The notes: generated by a model from the sequence alone, not told the origin. 64,000 bases of DNA from Augochlora pura (GCF_028453695.1 NC_135774.1:14136001-14200000); one strand, 5' to 3'; shown: positions 34,876-48,100, numbered from the stretch's first letter. Translations and numbers: made by a program.

Positions 34876-37800
34876 ATAATTTAGTTCCATCAATGTTCCA
34901 AATCCAATCGATAAAAATTACTAAAAAAATTATTTACAAAAAAACGAAGTTCCTAAATGACTGCTATCATCTAAACCAACGTGAAAGACGTATATTTTGC
35001 ACTAAAATACGCAGTTGACCAACAACCCCAATCGACAACAAAAACCAAAATTCCAAAAAGTCGACGTCGATCAAAGATTTTCTTAATCGCCGCAGTAAAA
35101 GCGAGCCTCGCGGCCACCATGGAGCAAAAATCGGACGGCGTGTGCGCAAGAAAAATAATTAACAAAGTGCCAGGCGCACACAAAACAAACGGTACAAAAC
35201 AGGTAGGAAGGAAGACACGCACCCGCGGCGCGGAGAAAAACGCGAAGCGAGCGAGGTTCGGGCCATGAATCAGAACGGCATTGTTCGTTCGTCGCGGCGT
35301 ATTTCCCGGCTACGTCCCCACCACCCGGTTATGGGCAATCCGACGAATTCCAGGACGCCTCGCGCGATACATATTCCCTGTTTGACGACGCGGGGGCCGC
35401 TTACGCAACAAGCCATAACGGTTCCACGTGCCCGGGCGAACAAGAGGCGAGGAGGTGTGTGTGCGCGCTCGTTCCGCGAGGAACGCGACTGACTCCCGGA
35501 GTCGACGAGGTTAGATCTCTCGCATTTGTCAGAAGGTTATTCCCGACACGACGCGGTGAAACGCGGCCGTCTGTGCGCGCGATTGCGGGACCGGGCGCGA
35601 GAGGAAATCGCGGGACTCAAAGGCGGCATTGACAGCTGCATCGGCGCTCGTGCATCCCGGGGCTCACGAACTGCATTACTCGGGCCGAGAGACGAGCCCG
35701 GCGAGTCGTCTTCCCGTGACGAGACCGGCTCGACGACTCTCCGTTATGTTGTTCGACGTGTTTTATTATCATCCCCCCCCCCACGATCTTTCTTTATCTC
35801 TCTGTCTCTCTCTCTCTATCTATGTAGCTCTATCTAACTCTAACTCCAGCTCTATCTCTATGTAATTCTATTTCTATCTGTCTCTATCTCTCTCTATCTC
35901 TATCTCTATCTCTATCTATCTCTATCTACCTCTGTCTAAGTCCATCTCTATCTCTACCTCTATACCTACCTATATCTCTACCTCTATCTCTATACCTACC
36001 TCTATCTCTACCTCAATCTCTACCTCTATCTCTATCAATCTATCTATCAATCGCTCGCGTCCTCCCCCTCTCGCTCCGTTCTCCACTTCGAGTTCACCTG
36101 TACCCCAATGACCCTCCCAAAAAATAAAACAGCAGAAAACGAAATAATTGTCGGATAATACCGCCAATAAATACCTAAAAGCCGCGACCGTATAAGCTCG
36201 CCGACAATAGCTAATAAACGTCTGGCACCCAGTAGCATATTTACGGGTACAGTAAACTTTTTTCGTCGCCGGATAAAAGCTTGTAACCGCGTCCACGAAA
36301 ATATTAATTGTATTTTCATGCGAGCTTCCATTGTTTATTTCCGCTTTACTTCTGTACCCCTTTTTTTAAATACATTTTTATCCCCGCTTCATAACTTTTT
36401 CATTCGTCGGGCGCAATAATAGTCGTTAAAAGTTGCGATTTTCCCTATAAAACGATGATGCCGGTATGGCGGTCGCTGGCATAGCTTTTATCGCGTGTAT
36501 GTGTATATATAAAAAAAAGGAGTATACAATTTAGCGCGATTTGGTGTGCGGTAGACACAATTTTGTCCAGAACAACGATTTGTTTATTTGCCCGGCCTCC
36601 CAAAAAATATGGACAAAAATTGGGGGAGCAAACGTTGACTTTTTCAATCGCAAAAATTCATTTTGTCCACCGCGAAATATTCTCGCGTTCGTCAGAGTTC
36701 ACGGTATTCGGATCCGTCGTCGACGTCAAATCGTCGGCCACGTGGTCTGCGGTACCAAATCGTAATGGACGGACGATGTTGGCCTAAGCGGCCGGTTCCG
36801 CGCGCGCCTCGATGATTGGGATTTTACGATTTCTCTTTTAAACGCGGAACAGCTTCCCTCTCCCTCCCTCTCTCTCTCACCCTACCACTCCCTCTCGCTG
36901 TTTCTCTCTCTGTCTCCTCTGCCAGTAGCGATTTAACCAACGAGTCGATTCCAATTCGATTCGATTCGATCTTCCATATAAATCGCGTTGGAAATTACGT
37001 TTAGAAGAAAGCAAATATTGGAGAGGGTCGGGGAACGAGCGCGGCGCTAGGATTATAGGGAATGTGACAGTGGAAAGATAAATGAAGATCTAAGCTGGAA
37101 ATTGAACCGCGGGAGAAGGAAGCCCCGGTCGCGGGTATTTGTTTTGGGCGGGGCAGGGGCGGAAATAATGGAAAGCCGCAACGATCGCTCGACGGAAAGA
37201 ATTTAATATAAAATACCGTGATAGGGAATCATCCATCTGTAAACACGCTCTCGCGGCCAGGGCCCGGGAGACGCCTCAATCTCGCCCCGGTAAACAGTTC
37301 GAAATGAATCGTATTTATTCGAGGCTTTCCATTATTGGCCAGGACCGCGCCGGATAACGCCGTGGATACATATCGAGCTTCTTTTCTATGCGGTCTTGCT
37401 TATTACCCTCCCTTTTCCGTTTACGGGGAAACCAATGCCGTAAACGGGGTCTAAATCGTCGAGCTATTTCACCTGACAGACGATGTTACGACGGCGGCTG
37501 TGGAATTACAGCGCATATAAAGCTGTTATATTTACGAGATGATTATATTTACAAGATGATATTTATAAGATTAGGGGATGCAGAAGGTCTGAAACTTGTT
37601 AACAAATTATATTAATAATACCTGCTATAATTCTCTTTTTTGAAAAAATTCCTAATTTTAAATGTTCAGTGAGGGTATGTAAAAAGAAGTTCCTTTTGTT
37701 TGGAATTATGACGTCAACTTTGATAGTCTAATAATACCGAAACTACCACTTCCTAATTACGACTAATAATGTGTATTGTTTCGTAACAATGAGAATAAGT

Positions 37801-38400
37801 TACTTGACCTTTGTACGATCTTTTTATTAAAATATATGCTTGATTAAATGAGCTCATCTAACAATTTCTTTCAGGAGTTTCTTCATTGTATTAGGAATTA
37901 TAAAAGAAAAAACCAGAAACCAATTATTTTGACTAGTTTGACGGTTCTAGTGTTAATTTCGTAATGTACAGACATAATCGCTAGTCCTATAATTACTAAT
38001 TCTATTTATATTCTAAAATATTTTCTAATAAGTGCTCTAAAATAATTTATTCTAATAGAATTCTTATTATACAAATTATACAGTAGAGAATTCATTATTT
38101 TGACAATATCCTGATATTCAAACGCTTTATTACCGAATCCTTGAATAATTTACATGCACTATCGCCTAATAAAGAACACAATAAAATTCTGATACAATAA
38201 AATATTCTAGTAGCGGAATATTACAAAAATAAACATTCAGACACCATGCAAGCTCAAAAATGCCATTACTAGATCACCCATTAAATTACTCTTTTATTAT
38301 CACAATCGCTTCGGCCTTCAAGCATCTACTAAATACTCCATTTCTCTATCAGATCACTTTTATTTATCGAATTATATCATCCCCATTCAACATACTCAAA
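34876..38400. other. Microsatellite-rich region, no gene
   Basis: Moderate GC with a long CT/TATC repeat at 35.8-36.1 kb and a CT-rich stretch at 36855-36920. AT-rich 37540-38400. Open frames of 60-108 codons are short, overlapping and unrecognisable. A phrase at 37891-37956 (ATTAGGAATTATAAAAG ... GACTAGTTTGACGG, then TTAA) resembles 29675-29735 and may be an end of another TTAA-type element. Confidence 0.6.
35768..36056 (+). repeat. Compound CT / TATC / TACC microsatellite
   Basis: About 290 bases built almost wholly of TCTC, TATC, TACC and TAAC tetramer and hexamer units (for example ATCTCTATCTCTACCTCT). It starts after a C run (35775-35784). Its interruptions suggest an old, decaying locus. 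Confidence 0.95.
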
Positions 38401-39142
38401 CGGTGGTATCTCGCATAGCGTCGTAGAGTCGCAAAACAGACGCGAAAACGTGGAAGTTTTCAGCAAAGAACGAGCTACGAACGGGGATCGAACTGCAGAC
38501 TAGAGGAGGACTGATTAGAGAAACCGTAGTTACGAACCGGCTGAGGAACTCCGTCGATTTAGTCTCCGGGAACAACGCGGGGCGTGTTTCATCAAGAAGA
38601 ACCGCGACGAGCAAAATATAATTGTTGGCTGCAACAAACTGGCGTCAGCGAGCGGGAGCAAGAAGCCGGCTAACAAAGAGAAGCTGCAAGAACGCCGCAG
38701 CATTTTGTTAAGTGGGGAATACGTTACCCCGTGGGGGAAAGTTGGCGAAATCTGGCGGTGAAGTTCTCGCCGCAGGTGAGCTCCCCGTGGCCGAATAATT
38801 CGTAGAATGCCGCGGAGAGCGGCAGAGGTTCGCAAACAAGAGTAGGAGGACGACAGGGATCGACGCCGATTCGACCGCCGAAAACGGACTATCGGACGCG
38901 CGCGCGCGCGCGCGCGCGCGAAACGATACAGCGTTCCCAATTGCTCACGCAGGATACCTCGCAACGCTGATTAAATTCTTGGTCGCGGCCGATCCTTTTC
39001 GCCGCGATCCTTCCCGGCAAACGCGGCCTCGTCCTTTTATCGTTGCACCTTTGACAGGTTTGCAGTGCGCGTCCGCGTTTCGCAGCAATTTCATCCGGCC
39101 AATTCGACGCTAATTCCTCGCATTTTCGTAGCGAGAGGTGCG

Positions 39143-39178
<36 letters not shown>

Positions 39179-40419
39179 CATTCCGCGAGAGCTTGCACGG
39201 GGGTCATCGAATGTTTCCGATCGACGATAATTGATTCCACGCCGGGCTCTCGCCCCGTGTTCCGGCTGAAAATATTTTATCTAGCGCCGTCCGATGTAAT
39301 CGAGGAAAATGAAGTTTTCAACGGGATTCGACGAGCGACTCATAAAAATTCCACGCAATTGAATCCCGGATCGGCTTGCCGCGGCGCGCGCGCGCGCGCG
39401 CGCACGCTCGCCGTTTCGTTGCTCGTTACCGCCGCTTAAACAGCCGACGAAAACGTTGATTATTAATGCCGGCTTCCCGGGGTACGGGGGCGGGGCGTAA
39501 CGAGCCGGGGCTCGCGTGCACGGAGATGATCGCGACCGAAACGCGGGGCTCGCTTATCGCCGGACCGGGTAATCGGACTTATTCTAAGAAATTCCATTCG
39601 GTGGCTGGGACGCTAACGCCGCTCACGCCGTTGTCCCTGGAATCGCGGCAATTTGGCAGCGGAGTACTCGCATCAGCGAAGTTGTTATAGTTTCGGCTAT
39701 TACCGACGAGCTGCAGGGACAGAGACGGACAGACAGAGAGCGAGAAAGAGAGAGACAAACGGAGAGAGAGAGAGAGAGAGAGAAAGCGAGAGAGAGAGAG
39801 AGAGAAAGCGAGAGGGGCAGAGTGGAGACGCGGATGCGCGATGCGAGGCTCCACGGACGGGAAATGGAAACATGATCGGATTAGCAGAGTGTTACTGGAA
39901 CGGGCGAGCCGATACTCGATCCAGTAAACAGGTCGATGACGCCTCGCAGGCAGCGAATAGACGAACCAGGATATAAAGTTCGGCCGGCGCGTAAATCAAC
40001 GGGGGCCAGACGCCCGGTTTTTACTGCAAATCCGAAATTGATCGAGGCCGATTTTTTTTGCCGCACAGGACACCCGTAACGCGACGTTTATCGTTCCGCG
40101 ATTTCACGATGCCGGCCACTCGAGTCAATGAACGGTTCCTGAAGGATTAAACAACTCTCGCCGAAGGGGGAGGGGGGAGGTGGATGAATGCGGCCGAAGA
40201 TGATCGAAGACGATCGAGAATGCTCGAGATTATTCCTGGCAAGTGGTATTCGTGATATTCGAGAAAAACCTCGGCCAGAAAGCTGGGAAATCGATTACCG
40301 TCGTCTGCGGGCGGTCTTAATTGGGATCAAGGTTGGCTGAGAATTAAATTTAAGTCGAGTCACACGGCTCCTACGAATCTGCTATCTTGTCTTTCGACGA
40401 GGATAGGTAATATTAGCGA
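38401..40419. other. GC-rich block with runs, no gene
   Basis: GC-rich and CpG-rich. Holds (CG)12 at 38897-38920, a 35-base C run, (CG)10 at 39384-39403 and GA tracts at 39719-39815. Frames of 144 (38530-38964 -) and 124 codons (39065-39439 +) run through these repeats. No domain or RNA gene recognised. Confidence 0.6.
39143..39177 (+). repeat. 35-base cytosine run
   Basis: Thirty-five uninterrupted C. The complementary strand is a continuous G tract able to form G-quadruplexes, and the C strand can form i-motif structures at low pH. The length is unreliable because such runs sequence poorly. Confidence 0.85.
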
Positions 40420-40448
40420 GTCTGAACATGTGACTCAGGTGCTACTAT
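40420..40448 (+). repeat. Family 1 motif, single + copy
   Basis: GTCTGAACATGTGACTC at the head and GTGCTACTAT at the tail, 29 nt, resembling the copy at 3332-3360 in its middle (ATGT..C.CA.G). It sits at the left edge of an AT trough. Confidence 0.55.
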
Positions 40449-40868
40449 ATCGCATTCTGCGAGTGTGTAAAGTAAAATTAACTGGATTAATTATGGTATA
40501 GTTTTAGCTCTTGTATCAAAGATTGCGATGAATTAATATTTTTAGAAAATGCTGTAACCGTTTAAAAAATTCTATCACTGTATTTAGGGACGTATGAACT
40601 CAGTATTAAAACAGCTATTGCAAAGTAATATCATTCAGGAGAAGATTTGCAACCACGGTGCATTTTAATAATTTTATTCTTTCCATTTGAATCTTCTATT
40701 TACTAGTACCAATTCATATCTATACTTCCTTTATTCATTCATTTATTTATGAGATGATTTAAATAAGAGAACCCTTTATTACATGGAGAAGAATTTCAAA
40801 CGAATTACTATACCTAGACTGGGAGCAAGTTAATACTAACACCAGTGCTAAGGAATCTAAACCATTAA

Positions 40869-41113
40869 CCCCTCGCACTATCGCTCCTTTCATGCTGTGA
40901 CGATTATTACTTCTTCGTACTTAATAATTTTCCTAATAGAACCAGACAATATCCTGTATTGTCTTTATTTTACCTTGGTCTTTACCTTTGTTTCTATACT
41001 TTAATAACAGAAGAATTAATTTTTATTTCAGAAGAAATTTATAATATTCATATTTGGTAGAGCTTGCATAAAATCTTCACCACGAGTCTGACTCGTTATT
41101 ATATTGCAAGGGG
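40869..41113. mobile_element. TTAA-type MITE, copy 2 of a pair
   Basis: About 245 bp. The left end is TTAA (40865-40868) followed by CCCCTCGCACTATCGC; the right end has CGAGTCTGACTCG, TTGCAAGGGG and then TTAC in place of TTAA. Colinear with 24172-24407 and in the same orientation, with several small indels. The changes between copies and the damaged right target site indicate an older insertion. No coding capacity. Confidence 0.7.
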
Positions 41114-43031
41114 TTACGATAAGTCAGGAACCGATAATTAACCGATTCAAACAATCATCCAGAACATCTTCAAACCCCGAACAAGATCGTTGCGCCGCCT
41201 GTTATCAATCATCGCTCGATCTCGATCGAAATCATGGGTACACCCACGATTCGAGCGAGTCCCCGGTTAAAGTCCCCCGCGCTCGAGTTAGGCAAAGTCT
41301 CGGCCGGATTAGAGTTTCTGGGAGACGCGCCTGGATCGGTTCCGAAGGGGGGACAGGTGAAGCCGTAGCGAGCTTCCAGGAGATATCGAACGTTAAATCC
41401 TGGGAAATACGAAGAACAAGGAAAAGATTGACGTCGAAGCTGGAGCACACCGGATGGCTCGTAGCCGGGGGTTCCGCTGCGACGCGAGGATCAGCGTCGA
41501 AAAGAGAAAGGATTTCCGGATCGTCGCGTTGCATACAGAGCGACCTATTTTGTTTAGTCGATTTGAAATGTGGGTCGCGAAAGGTTGCGGGAGATCGCTG
41601 CTCTTTCCCCCGAAATCCTCTCCGGATCCTTTGTCTGTCGCGGTCTACCCGCGGCCAGATATTTTTCGTTTCACGGCGACTTGCGCCGAACATTTTAATC
41701 GGCCGCGTTCGTCCCTTGCTTTAGAAACGGGTATTTCCACTTCGCGGCGCCGCGACCCGGGCACCGAATATTCCGAAGTTTTTCGGCGGATATACCGGGT
41801 GTCGCGCAACTGCTGGTAAAACCGAATATTTTCTTATTCAATGTTGAAAACTCGGTCGAAAATATAGGATTAATTTTTACGTCGAAAACTGAGACGAAAC
41901 TGTGGAATTAATTTTTGCGTCGAAAGAGCTAAAACGAAGATATAGAATTAATTTTTGAGTGAAAAGCTAAAATGAAAATATGAAATAAATGTATACCTTT
42001 AAAATTTAGTTTAAGTCGTTCGATATAAAATGTATACTTTACTCTGTAATTTTACAACAAAATCTCTATATATTTCATACTTAATAACCGAATAGCAAAA
42101 AGCAAGGAAGTAATAGCGAATGATTAAAAAACTAATAAAAAGAATTGCCCGCGATGATTTTCCATAAGAAGCCTAAACTGTCTCCCGCTTCTCCCGCGTC
42201 CGTAATTTTCACAAACAGTTACCATCGTTGTAAAACATCGCGAATACTTTCTCAGACGTAACCACAGAAAGGCTACTCCGTATACATTCATACGGAAAGA
42301 GTACACGTCCATGGTTTTAAGAAACAGGGTGTCTTACAGGAGTTCTCGCAGCGCTCATTCCGGCCCCGAACCACCCCGAACCGTTGAAATACCCTCGGAA
42401 CGCGGCGGCTCGAGGAAATTCACTATTCAAACGCGTACGTTCTTCCCCGGGCACGGCGGAGAACCCAAACACATTTTTAAGAACCGTTCGAGGGCTTAGT
42501 TAATTAACATCCTTGTTAAGCGCAGAATGCGTGTTTCGCAGCTGAAAGGCTGTCTCCCGGCAGCGCTAATTAGGAAACCCGGCGCCCGGGTTTTCGCTTC
42601 TTATTCAAGAAACATCATCCTTGTATTCAAAAGAGCCCGGTCCAAGAAAATTCAGTCTGTCTCGAATGGGCTGGCAGTCGCTCTGCCGGTGAGTAGTCAA
42701 GAAAGCATTAGCACTCGAAAGGGGAGCAGCACCGGCAAGACGGTACACCCGCGGGGCGGTGACAAGGTTCAATCGAGATGTATGCACATTTATTTCTCGC
42801 CGGCTCTCTCGTCATCGGCGGCGGAAAAATTGGACGAAAGAGGTCCCCCGGCAGGGGGGAAACGAGTTTATCCTCGATCCTGGCAGGGATCCCTCTCCTC
42901 GATCCACGGTGGATCGTCCCGGGGCCGGAAGACAAAGCGCGAGGAGTCGGCTCGAGGTGCCGCGGAATCGAGTTTGCATGAGATTTGGGTTCGTCGCCGT
43001 TGCACAACCCTTTGACTCCGGGTCCGATTCC

Positions 43032-43069
<38 letters not shown>

Positions 43070-43410
43070 TAGCGGCGCCCTGGGGCCCTCTTTCTGCCCG
43101 CGGAATATCCAACGGGAAACGAGGGCCAAAAGAGACGCCGGGGAAAGGAAAGGGGAACAGAGGCTGGCCGGGAACAAAGGCCGGGGAGTGCGAGGGCAGA
43201 GCAAAGGGGGCCAAGCGAGGCCACCGCGGCCCGCCACGAAGAAGCTAACCCATTTTCTGGCCCGTCGTCCCGTATCCGTGTACGCTCGCGGAAGAAAAAC
43301 CAGAAGAAGTCGAAGAAGAAGAGAAAAGTTGTTCGGCTTGCATTAGAATTTTAAATCGACGCGATCGTCCGCCATATCCGGCGCGCGGCCGCGACCGAGA
43401 CACTAGACGC
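41114..43410. other. GC-rich with AT trough, no gene
   Basis: The 206-codon + frame at 41104-41724 overlaps a 153-codon - frame and has no recognisable domain. AT-rich 41830-42130 contains the 38-40 bp repeat. Frames of 162, 168, 195 and 141 codons at 42.5-43.3 kb overlap each other on both strands through a GA tract (43035-43064). I reject them as genes. Confidence 0.6.
41844..41990 (+). repeat. 38-40 bp degenerate tandem repeat
   Basis: Nearly four units starting at 41844, 41882, 41920 and 41960. Each has a TCGAAA start, an AAAACGAA-like middle and GAATTAATTTTTG at the end; the last unit is eroded. AT-rich minisatellite. Confidence 0.75.
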
Positions 43411-43412
43411 AG

Positions 43413-43442
43413 ACAGTGGAATAGGTCCGTGCCTAGTCAGAC
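43413..43442 (-). repeat. Family 1 motif, single - copy
   Basis: The + strand reads ACAGTGGAATAGGTCCGTG and ends TAGTCAGAC, exactly 30 nt. It is immediately followed by a GA microsatellite at 43463-43500 and lies 0.9 kb before the + cluster at 44.35 kb, pointing the other way. Confidence 0.75.
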
Positions 43443-43461
43443 GCCTGTAAGAAACTGCACC

Positions 43462-43462
<1 letters not shown>

Positions 43463-43500
<38 letters not shown>
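43463..43500 (+). repeat. GA dinucleotide microsatellite
   Basis: Nineteen GA units. A similar GA tract lies 0.4 kb upstream (43035-43064). Simple repeats. Confidence 0.95.
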
Positions 43501-43504
<4 letters not shown>

Positions 43505-44350
43505 CTGCCATTGTGCACGCGTAATAACATGTGAATAGAACGCGTGATTCCCGGCGTCGTCGCCGAGGATAATGCTGACGTTGTTACCGGCGACGATAAT
43601 GGCCGCGCGGTAACGTTGATAACGGCGACAGTGAAGGATGAAACTGCGCTTTGCGGCCGTCGCGATCACCTGCTTTGATCTATCTTTCGGATCGCCTGAC
43701 TCTCCAGGCGATTTACCGTTCCGAACGGGGCCAGTTCGTCGACGGAGAATCGAGGGCCGCGGCAATTCTTCGAGAACGTAACAGACGGACAAACAATAGG
43801 ACTCCGGAAGGTGGGACGACTTCGGACTCGGCAGGGCACCCCCATGTTTGATCAGAAATCACCCCGAGTTCGTCCGAGCGACAAGAACCAGCCCGCGTGG
43901 ACTTTGCCGGCTCTATATAGATCCGCTATCCTCGCGGATGTTTCGTCAACATACACACGTGTTACGTACACGGAACGCATCCGACTGGCATCGAGCTCGT
44001 CGGACAAGCGACGATCCATCGATCCCAGATCTCCGAAACGGTGTCAGCCGATCAGCTCTGTTTAAGTCGAATCGCTGAGAATTCCTCCTCGCTATTTCTG
44101 AATCTCTCGGGCCCGACACGTGACTCCGTCATCGATTGTGTCTTCTATATCCGTCGACGACGTCTCGACGGAATCCGGGACGCGATCGCCTTCCCGCTTT
44201 ATCAACGGAATCCCGCGTCGCCCGCGTCCCGGGATTGCCCTTCAACCCCGCCGAGAAAAGGGATCACTTCGACCGTAGAATAAAATTTTAAAGCCTCGCC
44301 GCGGGTAATGATCCGTTCTTACGCTTATTCCGAAATCACTTGGCTCGCGC

Positions 44351-45192
44351 GTCTGACTAGTGCCCGGCTATTTTCACTGGTTCTACTTTTACAGAAAAAT
44401 TTTCGATCTCTGATTTTTCCTCGACGCTTCAGTTCGTCTGATCGACGCAGCCTCGTTCTACTTGAAGCGCTTCGATGTTTGAGATCAGCCTTATTCGCGT
44501 GTCAGGCTATGGTACGCTGGTTCTACTTATTGCAACGTTTTAGAACTCTATTGTTATCGGATGTTCGAAAGGACTGTTCAGACTGTTATCGTCTCCTATA
44601 GGTAGAGTTATATGTCCAATCATTGCGCACTGTTTCTACTTACCTATAGCCTGTGAATCGACTGTCACGGTAATCAATTATTTATTATCTAATATTAAGG
44701 TATTATTATATAATCTTGTAAATATTAGAAGATACCTTTCGCAACAAGTAAAATAAATAAAATTAAATAATGATAGGTCGGTAAAGTGTTAAAAACGCGA
44801 ATATCTCTGATTATTCGTATCTTCTTCCATCTACGCTTCTGTTTCGATCTCGATTAAATCTTTTCACTACGTCCGACCAATCAGCACTGTTTCTACTTCG
44901 CCAAAAATTCATAATCCAGTCTTCCGTGCTTCGAAAATCTCGTATGCAAGCCCGATGCCAAGTGCTTCCACCGCTCGAGCTCCGCCGGAAAGCTGGATGA
45001 CGTCTGACTATCAGCGCTCGTTCCACCGTTTCTGCTTCCCGTGAAAACTGGATGGCGTCCGACTATCGCCGTCTTGTTCCACTTACAACATCAGAGGTTC
45101 GAGCCTGCGCGACGGTAATAGATATCCGCAAGCTCGCCCAAGGAAATTCGTTTTACTTAGAGTGCCTGACTGTTGCATGCTCTTTCTGGTTG
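44351..45192 (+). repeat. Family 1 motif cluster, eight + copies
   Basis: Every copy is 29 nt: 44351-44379 (tail replaced by TTTTCACTG), 44436-44464 (GTCTGATCGA ... TTCTACTTG), 44501-44529 (GTCAGGC head, TTCTACTTA), 44614-44642 (GTCCAATCA, TTTCTACTTA), 44871-44899 (GTCCGACCAATC, TTTCTACTTC), 45002-45030 (GTCTGACTATC, with extra sequence before CTGCTTC), 45057-45085 (GTCCGACTATCGCC, TTCCACTTA) and 45164-45192 (GCCTGACTG, weak tail). Spacing is 85, 65, 113, 257, 131, 55 and 107 bp. A short AT trough (44640-44810) divides the cluster. Confidence 0.85.
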
Positions 45193-48100
45193 TCGCGAAG
45201 TCTCATAACATTGTCCGCCGTGTGTTGTAACTTACGGCAAAGCCCCGGCCGCGTTCTTTAACGGTGCTTCAGAGTCCGCAATGTTCCGCGCGGATTCTTT
45301 GCACAAAAGAGCGTCGCATCGAATGAAGTAGTGCGCGCCTCGCGCCGCTGCGCTGTCGTTATTTATATAGCTCTACCGAGAGAGTAAGAGAGAGAGAAAG
45401 AGAGAGAGAGGGGGGACAGAGTCTCTTGAATCCACTCGTTTCACACACAACATCGCCTTTTTAGCTCGCATGATTTACCTTCAGAACAGCTCTCCTGACA
45501 ATTAACGCAATAACCGGCGCGACCTTGTTCCGGCACCGAGCGTGTCGGTTTTTTCCCTCGAACGAACCGAAAGGCGAGGGCCGCGGGAGAAGGGAAAAAT
45601 GGTCGACGTGCTCCAGTGCACTCGAAGGTGCATTATCGCGATTCGTATTACCCCGGCGACGTTTTTTTATCGTTTCTGAGGCGGCCGACACGCCGAGGCG
45701 GGCGCGCGCGCGCGCGGTCGTGTCTCCAGCGATTTCATTAAAAATCGTCAACGACCGCGCTGCTGCATATTAATGGCATGGCTTCCGCGGTGATTCTTTC
45801 GCAGAAGCGGTCCCCGGCGGTAACACACGGCCGCCGTGAATACGCCGCGCCGCCGCGGGAACGCGTCGCCCTCTTTGTGCCATCGAGTGGCTCGCGTTGC
45901 GAAACCCACCACCACCACCGCCCCGCGGATCCCGAAGGTTGTTTCGTGTCCCGGCGCTTTCTATTTAGAGTGTCGAGATTGACTGTCGCCTATCGATTGC
46001 TGCGCGAGCACCGTTCCACTCCTTTTTCGGGCTCTTTCCGTTCGGCTCCTCTTAATTTTTTTGATCCTCGAGCTTTTTTACGCGCGCCAGACGCGAATCC
46101 GCGCCGGCTAATTCCGCGACACCGCTCGAACGACTCGTTGTCGTCCCACAAATGCGCTCGTTCCGATCGAACGGCCACCACCACCACCGCCGCCGGTTTC
46201 TATGGAACATTTCTCTCGAAATTCGGTTGTCAGCGTCGCGCGTATGATTCCACGGTCGCCGTGGATCACTTTGGAGCGCGTTATACCCGGCACAACGAGG
46301 ATTCGACAGGAAATATAAATAGCTGCGCGCAAACGAGGCGATCGGGCCAGGGACGAAACGTAATTCGATATTAATGTGACATCGTAATTAAACGTTGTTG
46401 AAACTGCAGATCAGGTCACCGAAAACTATGTTGCAACTTTTGATGTATTTATTTGTTACCTGTAATATTCATTTTGTTACCGCGCGCGAATCGTCGGTGT
46501 TTCAATCAATTATAAATCACGAGTTAATGTATTTCGATTATTATGTTGTACATTTACCAAAGAACACGAGACCACATTTTCCTTGTTACGAAATTATAGC
46601 ATGGTTAAGTCAACAAGTTTGATGAACAAATTCACATAATTTATTAATGTAATTTAGTGCTAAGTTAATGTATACTTAAGTGTTCGAAATTGTGATACGC
46701 GTCGTTACGATTCTAATCCGCTCGTAAACGTGTATTCTGATTTCGTGAACAGCAAATGGCGATGCAGGAACGAGAGTTTACGAGGGAACCTTTCTATATT
46801 CGAGGCTTTAGAAGTACAAATGAGGGTGCCGCGCGATTCCAGATCCAGGGAGGAAAGAAGAAAAACGTACGCGGGGGGGCTCGAACAAACGGCACAGATC
46901 AGGTTCGAGCAAAACGCTATCAACAAAATAATATCGTCAGAGAGCAGCAACCTCGCCCCTCCCCCCAGCCCCTCCTGTCTAAACCGTACCCTAAACGATA
47001 ATTTCCACTTACTTTCCCCCGAACCGCCGAATCCCACCGATCCACGGTCCTCCAAAAAGTCCTGGAACTTATTCAGCCGTTCGCGGAGAACGACGAGAAT
47101 CTCGGGATCGTAAGCCGGCGATTCTCGAATTCGTTGGGTGCCTTAAAATACGGGGGCGCGTCCCGCCCCCTTTTTTTCCCTGGGTACGTGCGAAACAAAT
47201 ATCACCGGGCCTCTGGAGGTCGAAGGGGGAGGGGGGGGAGGTCAGGATAAAGGGTCTGGATGCGTGGGCAAAAAAATCCGCGGGAGCAGTTTGCATTGGT
47301 ATTCAATGGCCGCGATTGAACCGAGGGCTTTCGCCGGCGGGCGGAGAGGGGGGAGTGGGGAGGGGGGGGGGGGGGGGGGGGAAACTCATCAAAGCGAAAT
47401 CCGGGATATCCCGGGCCGGTCCGCGAATCCCTTGCAAAAATACAGATATATTTTATATCACTTTCGTCTCGTCCCCTTATCGTCGTTTTCTGTCGAGACA
47501 GTCGCCGGCTACCCTGGAAAATTGACCAGCGGATTCCGGTTCGGTTCGCGAGCGTCCCGCGTCTTAATTAGGAATGCGAACCGGCGAAGAGCGGACGGAA
47601 AAATTATAGAAAGCCGCGTCCTGCTGGAAACACCTCGTTGCGATAAATTCATAGAAAACACTGGGACTATAAATCGAGCCTCTTCGCATTGTACAATGTG
47701 TGTAACCAACCCCGGGTCATCCTTTCCGCGTAACCTTCTGAGCTCGCTTTACCCCGCTTGCTTCGCCGTCTCCTCAAAAATGTTCCGCGTTGCGCGCAAT
47801 AAACCGAGCCGTTTCACCGGGCTTTAAATATTTTTAGTTTCAAGCTTCCCCTTTCGGTTCATTAACTTCGCAGCTGCTACATCAGCTTGGCTGGCTCGGA
47901 TAATAATGCTTTGTTGCTTCGGAAAGTCCTTCGGCGACCATTTGCCAGAGAGAACATTGAGACGAAAGGGAACAAAGAACTGGTAAAATGCACTGTTGTT
48001 GCGAATGTTCTGCAAAATAATTACTTGTTAGTTGACCATTCAGTTTCTGAAAGCTACTCGATTGTTGGAGAAGCAATTTTGGATTTTTGTAAGCTATTTG

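Noticed and set aside
34764..35018. Phe/Ile/Cys-rich frame resembling a membrane protein
   Set aside because: Its repeated residues translate the TTTATATGTT-type minisatellite.
38465..38505. GGGGATCGAACTGC, resembling a tRNA T-arm on the - strand
   Set aside because: The flanking bases do not pair into a T stem and no A box is found.
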